A DNA stretch of 64,000 bases from Neobacillus dielmonensis (GCF_000612665.1 NZ_HG942073.1:7857-71856); one strand, 5' to 3'. Shown: positions 44,268-54,828, counted from the first letter of the stretch. Notes: generated by a model not told the origin, from the sequence alone. Numbers and translations: made by a program.

Positions 44268-45386
44268 ATGTACAAAATTGATACCAAACTTGCCCAAATC
44301 GGCAATCGCAGTGAAACAGCAACAGGAACCGTAAATCCGCCAGTATATTTCTCAACCGCTTATCGTCATGAGGGAATTGGGCGGTCAACTGGGTTTGATT
44401 ATATTCGGACCGGAAATCCAACCCGTCAACTCCTTGAAAAAACTATTGCTGACCTGGAAGGCGGCGACCAAGGATTTGCCTGTAGTTCTGGAATGGCTGC
44501 CATTCTTACCATCCTCTCGTTATTTCAATCAGGTGATGAATGGATTGTCAGCGAAGATTTATATGGGGGAACCTACCGTTTGCTAGAGCAAGGCTTTAAA
44601 AAGTGGGGGCTGACAAGTCATTACGTGAACACCTGTTACCCTGAAAAAGTAGAAGAAAAAATCAATGAAAATACGAAAGCGATTTTCCTTGAAACCCCAA
44701 CCAACCCTTTAATGCAAGAGGCTGATATTGAAGCAATTTCAAAGATTGCCAAACAGCACGGTATCTTGCTAATTGTCGATAACACGTTCTACACCCCTGT
44801 TCTCCAGCAGCCAATTCAGCTTGGAGCTGATATTGTCATCCATAGTGCCACCAAATACTTGGGCGGACATAATGATGTCTTGGCGGGACTTGTAGTAGCG
44901 AAAGGTAAAGAAGTATGCGAAGCATTAGCATTCCACCATAATGGAGCTGGAGCCGTATTAAGTCCTTTTGATTCTTGGCTGTTAATGCGCGGAATGAAGA
45001 CTTTATCCCTTCGAATGAAACAACATCAAACAAACGCCAGAGCCATTGCGGAATATTTAAGCAATCATGAAGCCATCACGGATGTCCTTTATCCTGGACA
45101 GGGTGGTATGCTTTCATTCCGGCTTAAGGAAGAAGCGTGGATAGATCTCTTTTTACAAAACATCAGGCTAATTACTTTTGCTGAAAGCCTTGGAGGAACA
45201 GAAAGCTTTATCACTTATCCGGCAACGCAAACCCATGCCGATATCCCGGAAGAAAAACGAATTGCCTCTGGTGTCGATAACCGCTTGTTACGGTTTTCGG
45301 TCGGCATTGAGGACGCAGAAGATCTAATCAAAGATCTTGAGCAGGCTTTAGCCAAAGTGAATGAAGGAGTTTATCGTTTGAACTGA
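44268..45386 (+). CDS. metI: Cystathionine gamma-synthase/O-acetylhomoserine sulfhydrylase MetI
   Basis: 372-residue PLP enzyme of the Cys/Met metabolism family. The PLP lysine lies in HSATKYLGGHND, with the usual FDYIRTGNPTR and ACSSGMAAI. In B. subtilis MetI makes cystathionine from O-acetylhomoserine and cysteine and can also use sulfide directly. ATG 44268 follows AAGGAG. It is intact up to its own C-terminus, after which the metC remnant begins at once. With metC broken, the sulfide reaction may be the working route to homocysteine. Confidence 0.94.
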   Translation: MYKIDTKLAQIGNRSETATGTVNPPVYFSTAYRHEGIGRSTGFDYIRTGNPTRQLLEKTIADLEGGDQGFACSSGMAAILTILSLFQSGDEWIVSEDLYGGTYRLLEQGFKKWGLTSHYVNTCYPEKVEEKINENTKAIFLETPTNPLMQEADIEAISKIAKQHGILLIVDNTFYTPVLQQPIQLGADIVIHSATKYLGGHNDVLAGLVVAKGKEVCEALAFHHNGAGAVLSPFDSWLLMRGMKTLSLRMKQHQTNARAIAEYLSNHEAITDVLYPGQGGMLSFRLKEEAWIDLFLQNIRLITFAESLGGTESFITYPATQTHADIPEEKRIASGVDNRLLRFSVGIEDAEDLIKDLEQALAKVNEGVYRLN

Positions 45387-45643
45387 AAAATGAAGCGGCT
45401 CTTCGTGAGTTTGTGGCCAATGTGGAACTTCCTGTATTTGCCGTCAGCTTAGGTGCAGTTGAATCGATTCTCTCCTACCCAGCTAAAATGTCCCATGCGG
45501 CTATGCCTCAGGATGAACGGGAAAAACGTGGGATTAAGAACAGCCTGCTTCGCCTTTCTGTTGGACTTGAAAATCCAGATGATATTATAAATGATTTTTC
45601 TCAAAGCTTAGAAAAACTTGCCCAGAACCAATTAGCCTTCTAA
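45371..45643 (+). pseudogene. metC: Remnant of cystathionine beta-lyase metC (C-terminal 90 codons)
   Basis: Reading LSFELKNEAALREFV, then FAVSLGAVESILSYPAKMSH and so on to a proper stop, this is the last quarter of a MetC protein and is paralogous to the MetI C-terminus. The first 290 or so codons, including the PLP lysine, are missing and no start codon with a good ribosome site is present; the frame opens right inside the metI end. A deletion that began just after metI explains it. The reading frame is still free of stops, so the event looks recent, or it is an assembly collapse between the metI and metC paralogues. Confidence 0.8.
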
Positions 45644-45655
45644 CAAGGAGAATAA

Positions 45656-47518
45656 ATGATGAGCTTTCTTCAAAGGTTAAAAAGTCAAATCTTAATCGCC
45701 GATGGTGCCATGGGTACCCTGCTATATTCTTTTGGTGTGGATTCCTGTTCTGAAGAATTAAATTTGTCCCAGCCGGAGCAGATAGAAAACATTCACCGTG
45801 CCTATATTGACGCAGGGGCCGATGTGATTCAAACTCATACGTATGCCGCCAACTATTTAAAGCTGCAGCGTTATGGACTCGAGGACTCTGTAAAAGAGAT
45901 CAACAGTGCCGCAGTCCAGCATGCCAAACAGGCCGCTAAACACAGAGCCTTTGTTCTCGGAACTATGGGGGGCAATCGCGGAGTAAAGCCTACCTCTATC
46001 TCAATAGAAGAAATAAAACGAAGCTTTCGGGAGCAGCTGTATTGTCTGCTCCTGGAGGGTGTGGATGGACTTCTTCTTGAAACATTTTATGACCTAGAAG
46101 AGCTTGAAGCAGTTCTCACTATTGCTAGAAAAGAGACCACTCTGCCAATTGTGGCTCAAGTTTCCCTGATGGAGCCGGGAATTTTGCAAAATCATACCCC
46201 GGTTAACACTGCTTTAAAACGGCTTGAGGAACTGGGGGCCGATGTAGTTGGTCTCAATTGTCGGTTGGGACCGCACCATATGCTGCAGGCTTTGGAACAA
46301 ATTGAGCTCCCAAAACATGCCTTTCTTTCCGCATATCCCAATGCCAGTCTGCCAGCTTATACAGATGGTAAGTTCCATTATGAAGGAGATCCAAATTACT
46401 TTCGAAGTTCCGCTCTGGAATTTCGCCAGCAAGGAATCAGACTGCTTGGCGGATGCTGTGGAACGACCCCGGAGCATATCAAAGCATTTGCTTTACAATT
46501 AAAGAACAGCGTACCCGTTACGAAAAAAATAGTAAAGCAAACGGCAGCTGTAAAGGTTGAGCATCATGAACCAAAACGGGACTTTGTTCCCCTTCAGGAG
46601 ATTGTAAAAGAAAGACCATCCGTTATTGTGGAATTGGACACACCTAGAAAGCTGGAAACCAGCAAATTTTTCGAGGGGGCCAAAGCTTTAAAGGATGCCG
46701 GAATCGATGCGATTACCATGGCAGACAACTCACTGGCCCAGGTGAGGATTTCAAATGAATCATTGGGATATTTAGTCAAAAGAGAATTGGGAATCAGGCC
46801 GCTTATTCATCTTTCCTGCCGCGACCGCAATATCATTGGTCTGCAATCCCATTTGATGGGGCTGCATACATTGGGGCTGCATGACGTTCTTGCAATCACC
46901 GGTGACCCGGCCCGAGTCGGCGATTTTCCAGGTGCATCCTCGGTATATGACGTGTCCTCATTTGAACTTATTCACATGATTAAACAATTAAATGAGGGCT
47001 TATCCTATTCAGGAAAGGACTTAGGACAAAAAACTGCCTTTAGCATCGCGGCCGCATTTAATCCAAATGTCCGCTCTGTGGAAAAAGCGGTAAAAAGGCT
47101 TGAGAAGAAAATCGAATATGGTGCAGATTATTTTATCTCCCAACCCGTCTATTCAGAGGAGAAATTAATCGAAGTCTATGAAAATACGAAACATTTAAAG
47201 GCTCCGATTTATATCGGTTTGATGCCACTGACAGGCAGCCGAAATGCTGAATTTCTTCATAATGAAGTACCGGGTATAAAAATCACCGATTCAATTAGAG
47301 ACCGCATGGCTGAGTTAAAAGACAATCCGGTACAGGCCGCTCGCGAGGGAGTAGCCATTACCAAGTCTTTAATTGATACAGCACTTGATTTGTTCAATGG
47401 AATTTATTTAATTACACCATTTTTACGTTATGAGCTCACCGCTGAACTGGCCGTTTATGCTCGGCAGCGTGGGCATGAACGGAGGGGAAACAGCTATGTC
47501 GAAACCACCATTTATTGA
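45656..47518 (+). CDS. yitJ: Bifunctional homocysteine S-methyltransferase/methylenetetrahydrofolate reductase (YitJ type)
   Basis: 620-residue two-domain protein. The N-terminal homocysteine methyltransferase barrel (about 1-290) begins with [14 protein letters not shown] and has the zinc cysteines in GLNCR and LGGCCGTT. The C-terminal methylenetetrahydrofolate reductase barrel (about 315-610) contains VELDTPR, the FAD/NADH-site [14 protein letters not shown] and [10 protein letters not shown]. It supplies methyl-tetrahydrofolate to MetH, whose start lies 23 bp inside this gene. AAGGAG precedes the start; ATG 45656 or 45659 are both possible. Confidence 0.92.
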   Translation: MMSFLQRLKSQILIADGAMGTLLYSFGVDSCSEELNLSQPEQIENIHRAYIDAGADVIQTHTYAANYLKLQRYGLEDSVKEINSAAVQHAKQAAKHRAFVLGTMGGNRGVKPTSISIEEIKRSFREQLYCLLLEGVDGLLLETFYDLEELEAVLTIARKETTLPIVAQVSLMEPGILQNHTPVNTALKRLEELGADVVGLNCRLGPHHMLQALEQIELPKHAFLSAYPNASLPAYTDGKFHYEGDPNYFRSSALEFRQQGIRLLGGCCGTTPEHIKAFALQLKNSVPVTKKIVKQTAAVKVEHHEPKRDFVPLQEIVKERPSVIVELDTPRKLETSKFFEGAKALKDAGIDAITMADNSLAQVRISNESLGYLVKRELGIRPLIHLSCRDRNIIGLQSHLMGLHTLGLHDVLAITGDPARVGDFPGASSVYDVSSFELIHMIKQLNEGLSYSGKDLGQKTAFSIAAAFNPNVRSVEKAVKRLEKKIEYGADYFISQPVYSEEKLIEVYENTKHLKAPIYIGLMPLTGSRNAEFLHNEVPGIKITDSIRDRMAELKDNPVQAAREGVAITKSLIDTALDLFNGIYLITPFLRYELTAELAVYARQRGHERRGNSYVETTIY

Positions 47519-50500
47519 ACAGTTAAAAAAGCGAATTCTCGTCATGGATGGTGCGATGGGCACCATGTTACAACAAGCAGGGCTTACAGCTGAAGATTTT
47601 GGAGGAGAGGCCTTTGATGGGTGTAATGAAAACCTCAATTTAACTGTACCATCCGTTATTGCCAAGATTCACCGTGAATACTTGGAAGCGGGTGCCGATA
47701 TTATCGAAACCAATACTTTTGGGGCTACCAGCATCGTTTTGGATGAATATCATCTTGGATATAAAGCCTTTGAGATTAATAAACAAGCTGCCTTACTTGC
47801 AGTGGGCGAAGCTGAAAAAATCTCAACCAAGGAATGGCCGCGATATGTGGCAGGTTCCATGGGACCGACGACCAAAACATTAAGTGTTACGGGTGGCACA
47901 ACGTTTGATGCCCTCGCTGATGCATATGAGGAGCAGGCCCTTGGATTGATTGACGGCGGCGTTGATTTGTTGCTGCTCGAGACCAGCCAGGATATGTTAA
48001 ATGTCAAAGCCGGTTTTACTGGAATTGAAAGGGCGTTTGAAAAAACCGGAAAAAAACTGCCGTTATTTATTTCCGGGACAATAGAACCAATGGGCACAAC
48101 GCTCGCTGGTCAGTCCATTGAAGCCTTTTATATTTCCGTGCAGCATATGAATCCTGTCGCAGTAGGCCTGAACTGTGCCACAGGTCCGGAATTCATGCAG
48201 GATCACATCCGATCACTGGCCAATCTTTCTGGAACAGCCGTAAGTTGTTATCCCAATGCCGGTCTGCCAGATGAGGAAGGACATTACCATGAAACTCCGG
48301 AAACTCTGTCGAAAAAATTGGCTGATTTTGCTGCCCATGGCTGGCTGAATATTGTCGGCGGCTGCTGCGGTACCACACCAGCCCACATTCGGGCCATCAG
48401 TGAAGCGGTTAAACCCTTACCGCCAAGGGAATTTCATCATAAGTCCCTTCATATGGTCTCCGGTATCGAACCGTTCATTTACGATGACCCGACACTTCGG
48501 CCTATCATGGTCGGCGAACGGACCAATGTCATCGGCTCACGTAAATTTAAGCGTCTGATTGCCGAAGGAAAGTTCGAGGAAGCAGCTGAAATTGCAAGAG
48601 CCCAAGTAAAAGGCGGCGCCCACGTGATTGATATTTGCCTTGCCGACCCAGACCGCGATGAGCTTTCTGACATGGAGAATTTTATAAAAGAAGTTGTCAA
48701 AAAAGTTAAAGTACCGCTTGTCATTGATTCCACAGATGACAAAGTGATTGAAAAAGCACTTAAGTATTCACAAGGAAAAGCCATCATTAACTCAATTAAT
48801 CTTGAAGACGGCGAAGACCGCTTTAAGGCAGTTGTGCCCCTCATCCATCGCTACGGTGCAGCTGTAGTTGTTGGAACCATTGATGAAAAAGGAATGGGCG
48901 TTACCGCTGAAAGGAAATTAGAGATTGCTAAACGTTCCCATGACCTTTTAGTGAATAGGTATGGTCTGAAACCAGAGGATTTAATTTTTGACCCTTTAGT
49001 GTTCCCGGTCGGCACAGGAGACGCACAATATATTGGCTCCGCACAGGCAACGGTCGATGGAATCCGCTTAATCAAAGCTCAACTCCCTGGGGTACAAACC
49101 ATTTTGGGAATCAGCAATATCTCCTTTGGCCTGCCGCCGGTTGGCAGAGAAATATTGAACTCCGTATTTCTTTATCACTGTACACAGGCCGGACTCGACT
49201 ATGCCATCGTAAACACAGAAAAGCTTGAGCGGTTTGCCTCCATTACGAAAGAAGAAATTGAACTGGCAGATAATCTTTTATTCAACACCACAGATGAAAC
49301 TTTAGCAGTATTTACGGATTTTTATCGTGATAAAAAGAAAGAAGCAAAAGTGGCTGTTTTAAACTTAAGTCTTGAAGAGCGGCTGGCTTATTACGTTGTC
49401 GAAGGAACAAAGGAAGGCCTAATTCCTGATTTAGATCAGGCCCTCGCCTCCTACCCTGATCCGCTTGATATTATCAACGGACCGTTAATGGATGGAATGA
49501 AACAGGTCGGCGTTCTTTTTAATGACAACCAGCTGATTGTCGCTGAGGTTCTGCAAAGTGCTGAAGTAATGAAGACGGCTGTTTCTTATTTGGAGCCTCA
49601 CATGGAAAAAGGCGATTCCGCTTCCGTCAAAGGGAAAATCCTGCTGGCGACGGTTAAGGGAGATGTTCATGACATCGGAAAGAACCTTGTTGACATCATC
49701 CTTAGTAACAATGGCTATCAAGTTCATGACCTTGGGATTAAAGTGACTTCTGCAGAATTAATCAAGGCCATTCGCGAAGAACAACCCGATATGATTGGAT
49801 TATCAGGACTGCTAGTCAAATCTGCCCAACAAATGCTATTGACGGCACAGGATATGAAAGAAGCCGGTATTTCTCTGCCCATTTTGGTGGGTGGTGCAGC
49901 CCTTTCGCGGAAATTTACCGATACGAAGATTGCCAAAGAATATGATGGACTCGTGCTTTATGCCAAGGATGCAATGGCAGGCTTGGCGCTTGCCAATCAG
50001 CTGCAATACCCTGAAGAACAGCAAAAGCTGCTACAGGAAAAGCAAGAAAAACTGGCTGCGGCAGAAATTCCAAGGGATTTGCCAATCCGTGCTTCTGGCT
50101 CCGTAGCAGTGAAGGTAAAACCAGCTGTTTCCACTACAGTGCCTGTGTTTGTTCCAAAGGACACGAAACGGCATGTATTAACATCGTATACGCTGGCGCA
50201 TATTGAGCCCTATATCAATATGCAAATGCTGCTGGGACATCACCTTGGCGTAAAAGGGAAAATCGCTAAGCTAATAGCAGAAAAGGATGAGAAGGTACTT
50301 AAGGTCAAAGAAGTCGTTGACCAGTTAATTGCGGAAGCCAGTGCGAACCAGTGGATTACACCGAAAGCTGTCTATCAGTTTTTCCCTGCCCAATCGGATG
50401 GTAATAAAGTTTATATTTATGATTCGGAAAATCCTGGTCAAGTGTTGGAAACGTTTGAGTTCCCACGACAAGAATCGGAACCAAATCTTTGTTTGGCGGA

Positions 50501-50945
50501 TTATTTAAAATCTGTTGACAGTGGTGAGATGGATTATGTCGGCTTCTTTACCGTAACTGCTGGCCGGGGAATCCGGGAACAAGCGGACGAATTTAAAAGG
50601 CAAGGAAGATTTTTGGAAAGCCATGCACTTCAAGCCTTGGCCCTTGAGAGTGCCGAAGGCTTTGCCGAGTTAATCCACCGCCAAATGCGTGATCGCTGGG
50701 GCTTCCCGGACCCAACTGATTTTTCCATGCAGGAACGGTTTGCCGCTCACTATCAAGGTCAGCGTTTTTCTTTCGGATACCCTGCTTGTCCTAACTTAGA
50801 GGACCAACAGAAGCTATTTAAGCTGCTTGTGCCTGAGGAAATCGGAGTACAATTGACAGAAGGCTATATGATGGAGCCGGAGGCTTCTGTATCCGCCATG
50901 GTGTTTGCCCATCCAGAGGCAAGATATTTTAACGTTTTGAGATAG
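47496..50945 (+). CDS. metH: Cobalamin-dependent methionine synthase MetH
   Basis: 1149-residue enzyme transferring the methyl group from methyl-tetrahydrofolate via cobalamin to homocysteine. Domains in order: homocysteine barrel ([14 protein letters not shown], zinc Cys in GLNCATGP and [10 protein letters not shown]), pterin-binding barrel (from about 335, [14 protein letters not shown]), cap and cobalamin domain with DVHDIGKN (His is the lower ligand) and the reactivation SAM-binding domain (from about 890, with RGIREQAD and [11 protein letters not shown]). The length is usual. ATG 47496 follows GGAGGGG within yitJ. End of the S-box operon. Confidence 0.95.
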   Translation: MSKPPFIEQLKKRILVMDGAMGTMLQQAGLTAEDFGGEAFDGCNENLNLTVPSVIAKIHREYLEAGADIIETNTFGATSIVLDEYHLGYKAFEINKQAALLAVGEAEKISTKEWPRYVAGSMGPTTKTLSVTGGTTFDALADAYEEQALGLIDGGVDLLLLETSQDMLNVKAGFTGIERAFEKTGKKLPLFISGTIEPMGTTLAGQSIEAFYISVQHMNPVAVGLNCATGPEFMQDHIRSLANLSGTAVSCYPNAGLPDEEGHYHETPETLSKKLADFAAHGWLNIVGGCCGTTPAHIRAISEAVKPLPPREFHHKSLHMVSGIEPFIYDDPTLRPIMVGERTNVIGSRKFKRLIAEGKFEEAAEIARAQVKGGAHVIDICLADPDRDELSDMENFIKEVVKKVKVPLVIDSTDDKVIEKALKYSQGKAIINSINLEDGEDRFKAVVPLIHRYGAAVVVGTIDEKGMGVTAERKLEIAKRSHDLLVNRYGLKPEDLIFDPLVFPVGTGDAQYIGSAQATVDGIRLIKAQLPGVQTILGISNISFGLPPVGREILNSVFLYHCTQAGLDYAIVNTEKLERFASITKEEIELADNLLFNTTDETLAVFTDFYRDKKKEAKVAVLNLSLEERLAYYVVEGTKEGLIPDLDQALASYPDPLDIINGPLMDGMKQVGVLFNDNQLIVAEVLQSAEVMKTAVSYLEPHMEKGDSASVKGKILLATVKGDVHDIGKNLVDIILSNNGYQVHDLGIKVTSAELIKAIREEQPDMIGLSGLLVKSAQQMLLTAQDMKEAGISLPILVGGAALSRKFTDTKIAKEYDGLVLYAKDAMAGLALANQLQYPEEQQKLLQEKQEKLAAAEIPRDLPIRASGSVAVKVKPAVSTTVPVFVPKDTKRHVLTSYTLAHIEPYINMQMLLGHHLGVKGKIAKLIAEKDEKVLKVKEVVDQLIAEASANQWITPKAVYQFFPAQSDGNKVYIYDSENPGQVLETFEFPRQESEPNLCLADYLKSVDSGEMDYVGFFTVTAGRGIREQADEFKRQGRFLESHALQALALESAEGFAELIHRQMRDRWGFPDPTDFSMQERFAAHYQGQRFSFGYPACPNLEDQQKLFKLLVPEEIGVQLTEGYMMEPEASVSAMVFAHPEARYFNVLR

Positions 50946-50958
50946 TTTTCTATTCAAG

Positions 50959-50982
50959 CCGTGAGTTTTCACGGCCTTTTTG
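50959..50982 (+). terminator. Terminator of the methionine operon
   Basis: Perfect 7-bp stem GCCGTGA/TCACGGC with loop GTTT, followed by CTTTTT. Confidence 0.85.
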
Positions 50983-51034
50983 CATTTTTGCAAACATTCA
51001 TATTTGGATGTTTACGCCCTCACTTTTCTCTTAA

Positions 51035-51090
51035 ACAACCTATTTTTGAGCTTACAACCTATTTCTTTTGAACTTACGACCTTTACTTTA
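51035..51090. repeat. Degenerate short tandem repeat
   Basis: About three copies of a 19-22 bp unit: ACAACCTATTTTTGAGCTT, then ACAACCTATTTCTTTTGAAC plus TT, then ACGACCTTTACTTTA. It lies in the gap between metH and the marR promoter. Role unknown. Confidence 0.45.
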
Positions 51091-51158
51091 CTTTTATTGG
51101 AAAACAAAATTAACCATCCTTCGTTTAACGGTCTACCTTCAACATATGTGAACATTCC

Positions 51159-51198
51159 TTGACAATTTTCCTTATTCGCCTTATAGTTACCTAGGTAA
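51159..51198 (+). promoter_or_regulatory. Promoter and palindromic operator of the marR-MFS operon
   Basis: TTGACA (51159-51164), a 17-bp spacer and TATAGT (51182-51187) form a near-consensus promoter. The perfect palindrome TTACCTAGGTAA (51187-51198) begins at the last base of the -10 box. A dimer of the MarR protein encoded next would block transcription by binding it. Confidence 0.65.
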
Positions 51199-51222
51199 TT
51201 AATTTCAAATTGGAGAAATAAT

Positions 51223-51636
51223 ATGATAAGCCACGAAATATTTCATACTCTTCACCAGCTTTCCCGCCATCTCACCAATAAACAGAATGAAGCCCTAAAA
51301 CCAGCTGGTTTGTACAGCTCTCAGTGGGCCGTTATTTATGTTTTAAAGCAGAAAGGTTCTCTAACCCAAAAACAGCTTTGTGATTACCTTTCGGTGGAAG
51401 CACCGCCTATGACCCGGACCATACAGAGGCTCGTGAAACAAGGCTATGTGAAACAACTTCCCGGCCAGGATAAGCGAGAGAAACATGTGCAATTAACGGA
51501 TGAGGCTCTTTCCCAATATTCAAATTGGGAGAAAATAGTGTCAGATGTGAATAACGGGCTTTTAAGTCAGTTTCCCGAATCCTCCCAAAAAGAACTGTTT
51601 CATCTGCAAAAAACTTGGTTAAAACAACTAGTGTAA
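51223..51636 (+). CDS. MarR-family transcriptional regulator
   Basis: 137-residue winged-helix dimer-type regulator. Helices and wing are visible in LTQKQLCDYLSVEAPPMTRTIQRLVKQGYVKQLPGQDKREKHVQLT. It is 13 bp upstream of an MFS exporter gene, so it most likely represses the pair until a toxic ligand binds. GGAG precedes ATG 51223. Confidence 0.9.
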   Translation: MISHEIFHTLHQLSRHLTNKQNEALKPAGLYSSQWAVIYVLKQKGSLTQKQLCDYLSVEAPPMTRTIQRLVKQGYVKQLPGQDKREKHVQLTDEALSQYSNWEKIVSDVNNGLLSQFPESSQKELFHLQKTWLKQLV

Positions 51637-51649
51637 AGGAGTGCATCGA

Positions 51650-52861
51650 ATGAATAAACCAAAATTATGGACGAAAGATTTTATCAGCATCTCAGCAAGT
51701 AACTTTTTTGTATTCTTAACATTTTATATTTTGTTGGTAACCCTTCCGAGCTATGCATTGGATGACTTACATGCCAGCGCTTCTCAAGCGGGCTTAATGA
51801 CCACCATCTTTCTTTTGTCTGCAATTATTTCCCGTCCTTTAGCCGGGCAATGGCTCGAACGTGCAGGCAATAAAAAAGTACTTATGACGGCGTTAATACT
51901 TTTTGCAGTCGCAGCGCCTCTATATTTTGTTCCAGATGGAATGGTTGGATTTCTGCTGATTCGCTTGCTTCATGGTGTGGGTTTCGGCATGGCAACCACA
52001 GCTGTTGGAGCAATTGTCGCTGACATCATACCTTCCTCTCGCAGAGGTGAAGGCATGGGTTATTTTGTATTGTCCACCAACCTGGCAATGGTTTTAGGAC
52101 CCTTTGTAGGCCTTATGACCATCCAGCAATGGGGAGCCCAAACTGTATTTGCACTATGCGTAGTCGTAGCAGTAGCTGGCATGTTGACTGGTTTAAGCGT
52201 CAAAGTTCCAAAATCTGAAGCAGCGAACCAAATTGAGGTTCTTTCCACTTTTTCATTTCGTGGACTATTCGAAGCATCAGCTGTTCCTATCGCAATTGTC
52301 GGAAGCTTTTTTGCGATTGTATATTCAGCGTTGCTTTCGTTCGTCTCCATTTATGCGATTGAGATACATGTAGAGCAGGTTTCGAGCCTATTTTTTGTTG
52401 TTTATGCCGTCATACTGTTGATGTCGCGTCCATTCACCGGTAAATGGCTGGATAAGTATGGTCCTAACGTAATCAGCTATCCATGCATTGTTTTGTTTGC
52501 TGTTGGGATGCTGCTGTTAAGTAAGAGCACCGGCCCTGTCATGTTTTTAGTCTCTGCCGGATTAATCGGCTTAGGCTGGGGAACCTTATTCCCAACCTTC
52601 CAAACTATCGCAATCCAATATGCGGAACCTAGGAAAAGAGGTTTAGCAACAGCTACCTTTTTATCTATTTATGACATTGGGGTCGCTTTAGGTTCCTTTT
52701 TAGTCGGGTTAATTGCTGCTAAAATGAGTTATAGCTCAATGTTTTTCTTATCTGCATTTTATGTACTCGTTGGAGTCATCTTATTTTTCTATTTGCACAC
52801 AAGAAAAAAAGCCGTTTCTGGCAAATCAGAGCAGCATTCTTCAAAAATGCAAGAAATTTAA
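51650..52861 (+). CDS. MFS transporter (12-TM, drug-exporter like)
   Basis: 403-residue major facilitator with 12 predicted membrane helices. The loop 2-3 motif appears as PLAGQWLERAGNKKVL and the helix-5 region as LSTNLAMVLGPFVGL, suggesting a proton-coupled exporter. ATG 51650 follows AAAGGAG; an in-frame GTG at 51641 overlaps the ribosome site. It is co-transcribed with marR. The substrate is unknown. Confidence 0.88.
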   Translation: MNKPKLWTKDFISISASNFFVFLTFYILLVTLPSYALDDLHASASQAGLMTTIFLLSAIISRPLAGQWLERAGNKKVLMTALILFAVAAPLYFVPDGMVGFLLIRLLHGVGFGMATTAVGAIVADIIPSSRRGEGMGYFVLSTNLAMVLGPFVGLMTIQQWGAQTVFALCVVVAVAGMLTGLSVKVPKSEAANQIEVLSTFSFRGLFEASAVPIAIVGSFFAIVYSALLSFVSIYAIEIHVEQVSSLFFVVYAVILLMSRPFTGKWLDKYGPNVISYPCIVLFAVGMLLLSKSTGPVMFLVSAGLIGLGWGTLFPTFQTIAIQYAEPRKRGLATATFLSIYDIGVALGSFLVGLIAAKMSYSSMFFLSAFYVLVGVILFFYLHTRKKAVSGKSEQHSSKMQEI

Positions 52862-52931
52862 ATTAGTCCTTTCCATCTCCTCCAAATCGTTTATAATGAG
52901 TTGTAAACCATATTGGAGGAGTGATTTTACA

Positions 52932-53282
52932 ATGGCTAAATCTAAAGCCAGAAAGCTTCGTAACAAACTTGCACGTGAAGGCAAAATGAACCCAGATATA
53001 AAAAGAAGTCCTTTTGTTTTCTCAGATATGCGGACCAGGATAACAAAAAACAAAAAGGATCATTTATACCGGCAAAAACACAAGAACCACCATATCCAAA
53101 ATGGAAATGATGGTTCTTTTTATTTTGCAGCAATAATGAATTGTTTAATTAAGTTTTGCTTTTTCAGATATAGTTCATGCGCTTCTTCAACAGAAATGGA
53201 AGAAAAGCGGATAACAGAGGTTGGCCCCGCTTGGGCAAGTAAGGGAATGTCCGTCGAAATGACGGTGCCAATTCTTGCATAA
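52932..53282 (+). CDS. Small basic protein with a doubtful C-terminal extension
   Basis: ATG 52932 follows a strong GGAGGAG. The first 60 or so residues (MAKSKARKLRNKLAREGK..., then KRSPFVFSDMRTRITKNKKDHLYRQKHKNH) are strongly basic and look like a short conserved Bacillus protein, possibly RNA- or ribosome-binding. The frame then runs through a terminator hairpin (53082-53122) and 160 bp antisense into pxpC before a stop, giving 116 residues. The natural stop has probably been lost, so the tail is likely not conserved. I do not know a function. Confidence 0.6.
   Translation: MAKSKARKLRNKLAREGKMNPDIKRSPFVFSDMRTRITKNKKDHLYRQKHKNHHIQNGNDGSFYFAAIMNCLIKFCFFRYSSCASSTEMEEKRITEVGPAWASKGMSVEMTVPILA
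53082..53122. terminator. Bidirectional terminator between the small basic gene and pxpC
   Basis: AAGAACCACCAT pairs with ATGATGGTTCTT (one mismatch), followed by a T run on the plus strand; an AC/T-rich tract follows on the minus strand. Confidence 0.65.
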
Positions 53283-54064
53283 CCACCTGTCGTTTGCCGG
53301 TCTGACATCAAGATAATCGGCTGGCCGCTTGCAGGCACTTGGATGCCTCCTAGTGGGGTTGGGTCTGATATGATGTCCGGTCCAGCTACATGTTCGATTC
53401 TCGGTCCTTCCAGCTGATATCCCATTCGATTTGATTTTGTGGTTACCACAAACTCTTCGTTATAAAAACAATGGATGCCCTGCTTCGTAAACATACTCTG
53501 ATGCGGTCCAGGTATTACTCTTAGATTCAAATGATTTCCCCAATTTGGAATTAATTCAGTATGGAGGCCTTTAAGCGGCTTTCTAATCAGTGGATGTCCA
53601 TAAACGATATCATCCTTTTTTAACGACCTCCCCGAGAACCCGCCGAATTTGCCATTTAAAAACGTTGACTTGCTATTCAATATCTTTGGGACATCAATCC
53701 CGCCAGCTATCGCCATATATGCTCTTGCTCCCTTTTTACAGGAACCGAAGGCAAGAGTTTGCCCCTTTTTTAACAAAAAGCTTTTCCACATTGGAGTCGT
53801 ATTTCCATCAACGGTCAAAGAAAATTCCCCGCCGCAGATACTGACCACCATATCACTTTTCGCGACCAAATCCGGTCCTAAAAAAGCAGTCTCAAGCACT
53901 GCTTCAACAGGGTCATTTCCTACAAGAATATTGGCTATCTTCATTGAATAGGGGTCCATCGCTCCTGAAGGGCTGATGCCATATTGCTGATAGCCAAATC
54001 TGCCCAAATCTTGGACGGTCGTTTGCAGCCCTGGTTTGGTTACTGCAAAAAGCGGCTGCTTCAT
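53120..54064 (-). CDS. pxpC: 5-oxoprolinase subunit C (PxpC, KipA/YbgK family)
   Basis: 314-residue subunit of the ATP-dependent 5-oxoprolinase PxpABC, which opens 5-oxoproline to glutamate. The N-terminus GLQTTVQDLGRFGYQQYGISPSGAMDP and the core GPRIEHVAGPDIISDPTPLGGIQVPASGQPIILM are typical of the biotin-dependent-carboxylase-like fold. It overlaps pxpA by 4 bp. Last gene of pxpB-pxpA-pxpC. Confidence 0.92.
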   Translation of the reverse strand: MKQPLFAVTKPGLQTTVQDLGRFGYQQYGISPSGAMDPYSMKIANILVGNDPVEAVLETAFLGPDLVAKSDMVVSICGGEFSLTVDGNTTPMWKSFLLKKGQTLAFGSCKKGARAYMAIAGGIDVPKILNSKSTFLNGKFGGFSGRSLKKDDIVYGHPLIRKPLKGLHTELIPNWGNHLNLRVIPGPHQSMFTKQGIHCFYNEEFVVTTKSNRMGYQLEGPRIEHVAGPDIISDPTPLGGIQVPASGQPIILMSDRQTTGGYARIGTVISTDIPLLAQAGPTSVIRFSSISVEEAHELYLKKQNLIKQFIIAAK

Positions 54065-54828
54065 AGGTCTGTCCAGCTTCTTCTAAGAGTTATATTTTCA
54101 TGTAAAAATTCTTGTCTCATTTGTTTCACGAATTCAAGTGCCTGCGGTCCGTCGCCATGGACACAAATGGTATCAGCTTTAATAGCGATGTCTGTACCAT
54201 CGACCGCTTCCACTTTCCCTTCACGAATCATCCGGATTACTCTTTGGATTGCCTGTGCCGGATCGTGAATCATTGCATTCTTTTCCTTTCTGGATGTGAG
54301 CGTACCATCCGACTGATAGGTACGGTCGGCAAACACTTCTTCTGCAACTATGAGTCCGCTGTCCCGTCCTGCCTTTACTAGTTCGCTGCCTGCTAATCCA
54401 TAAAGAACCAAAGAGCTATCTGTGTCTTGGACCGCTTGCGCAATCGCTTCTGCAATTACACGGTCTTTTGCAGCCATATTATACAATGCCCCATGTGGTT
54501 TTAGATGGGAAAGGCTCACGCCATTCGCTCTGCAGACAGCACCAAGGGCTCCAATTTGATAGACCACCGAATGATAGATTTCCCGAGGGGCGAGATACAT
54601 TTCCCGCCTGCCAAATCCCGCAAGATCCGGATATCCGGGATGTGCGCCAATTTTTACTCCCGCTTTCTTAGCAAGCCTGACGGTTTCAAACATTACATTA
54701 TGGTCGCCCGCATGATAGCCGCAAGCAACATTGGCACTGGAAATATGCGCCAACACCTCTTGATCATTGCCAATTTTATATGCTCCAAAGCTCTCCCCTA
54801 AATCACTATTTAAATCAATTACTGTCAT
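54061..54828 (-). CDS. pxpA: 5-oxoprolinase subunit A (PxpA, LamB/YcsF family)
   Basis: 255-residue TIM-barrel-like subunit. Diagnostic stretches are DLNSDLGESFG at the start, SSANVACGYHAGDH, IGAHPGYPDLAGFGRR and HLKPHGALYN, which carry the metal- and substrate-binding residues of the family. Overlaps its neighbours by 4 bp on both sides. Confidence 0.95.
   Translation of the reverse strand: MTVIDLNSDLGESFGAYKIGNDQEVLAHISSANVACGYHAGDHNVMFETVRLAKKAGVKIGAHPGYPDLAGFGRREMYLAPREIYHSVVYQIGALGAVCRANGVSLSHLKPHGALYNMAAKDRVIAEAIAQAVQDTDSSLVLYGLAGSELVKAGRDSGLIVAEEVFADRTYQSDGTLTSRKEKNAMIHDPAQAIQRVIRMIREGKVEAVDGTDIAIKADTICVHGDGPQALEFVKQMRQEFLHENITLRRSWTDL

Noticed and set aside
51035..51222. Riboswitch or leader RNA ahead of marR
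   Set aside because: The transcript start predicted from the promoter leaves only about 30 nt before the ATG, and no paired structure is visible upstream.
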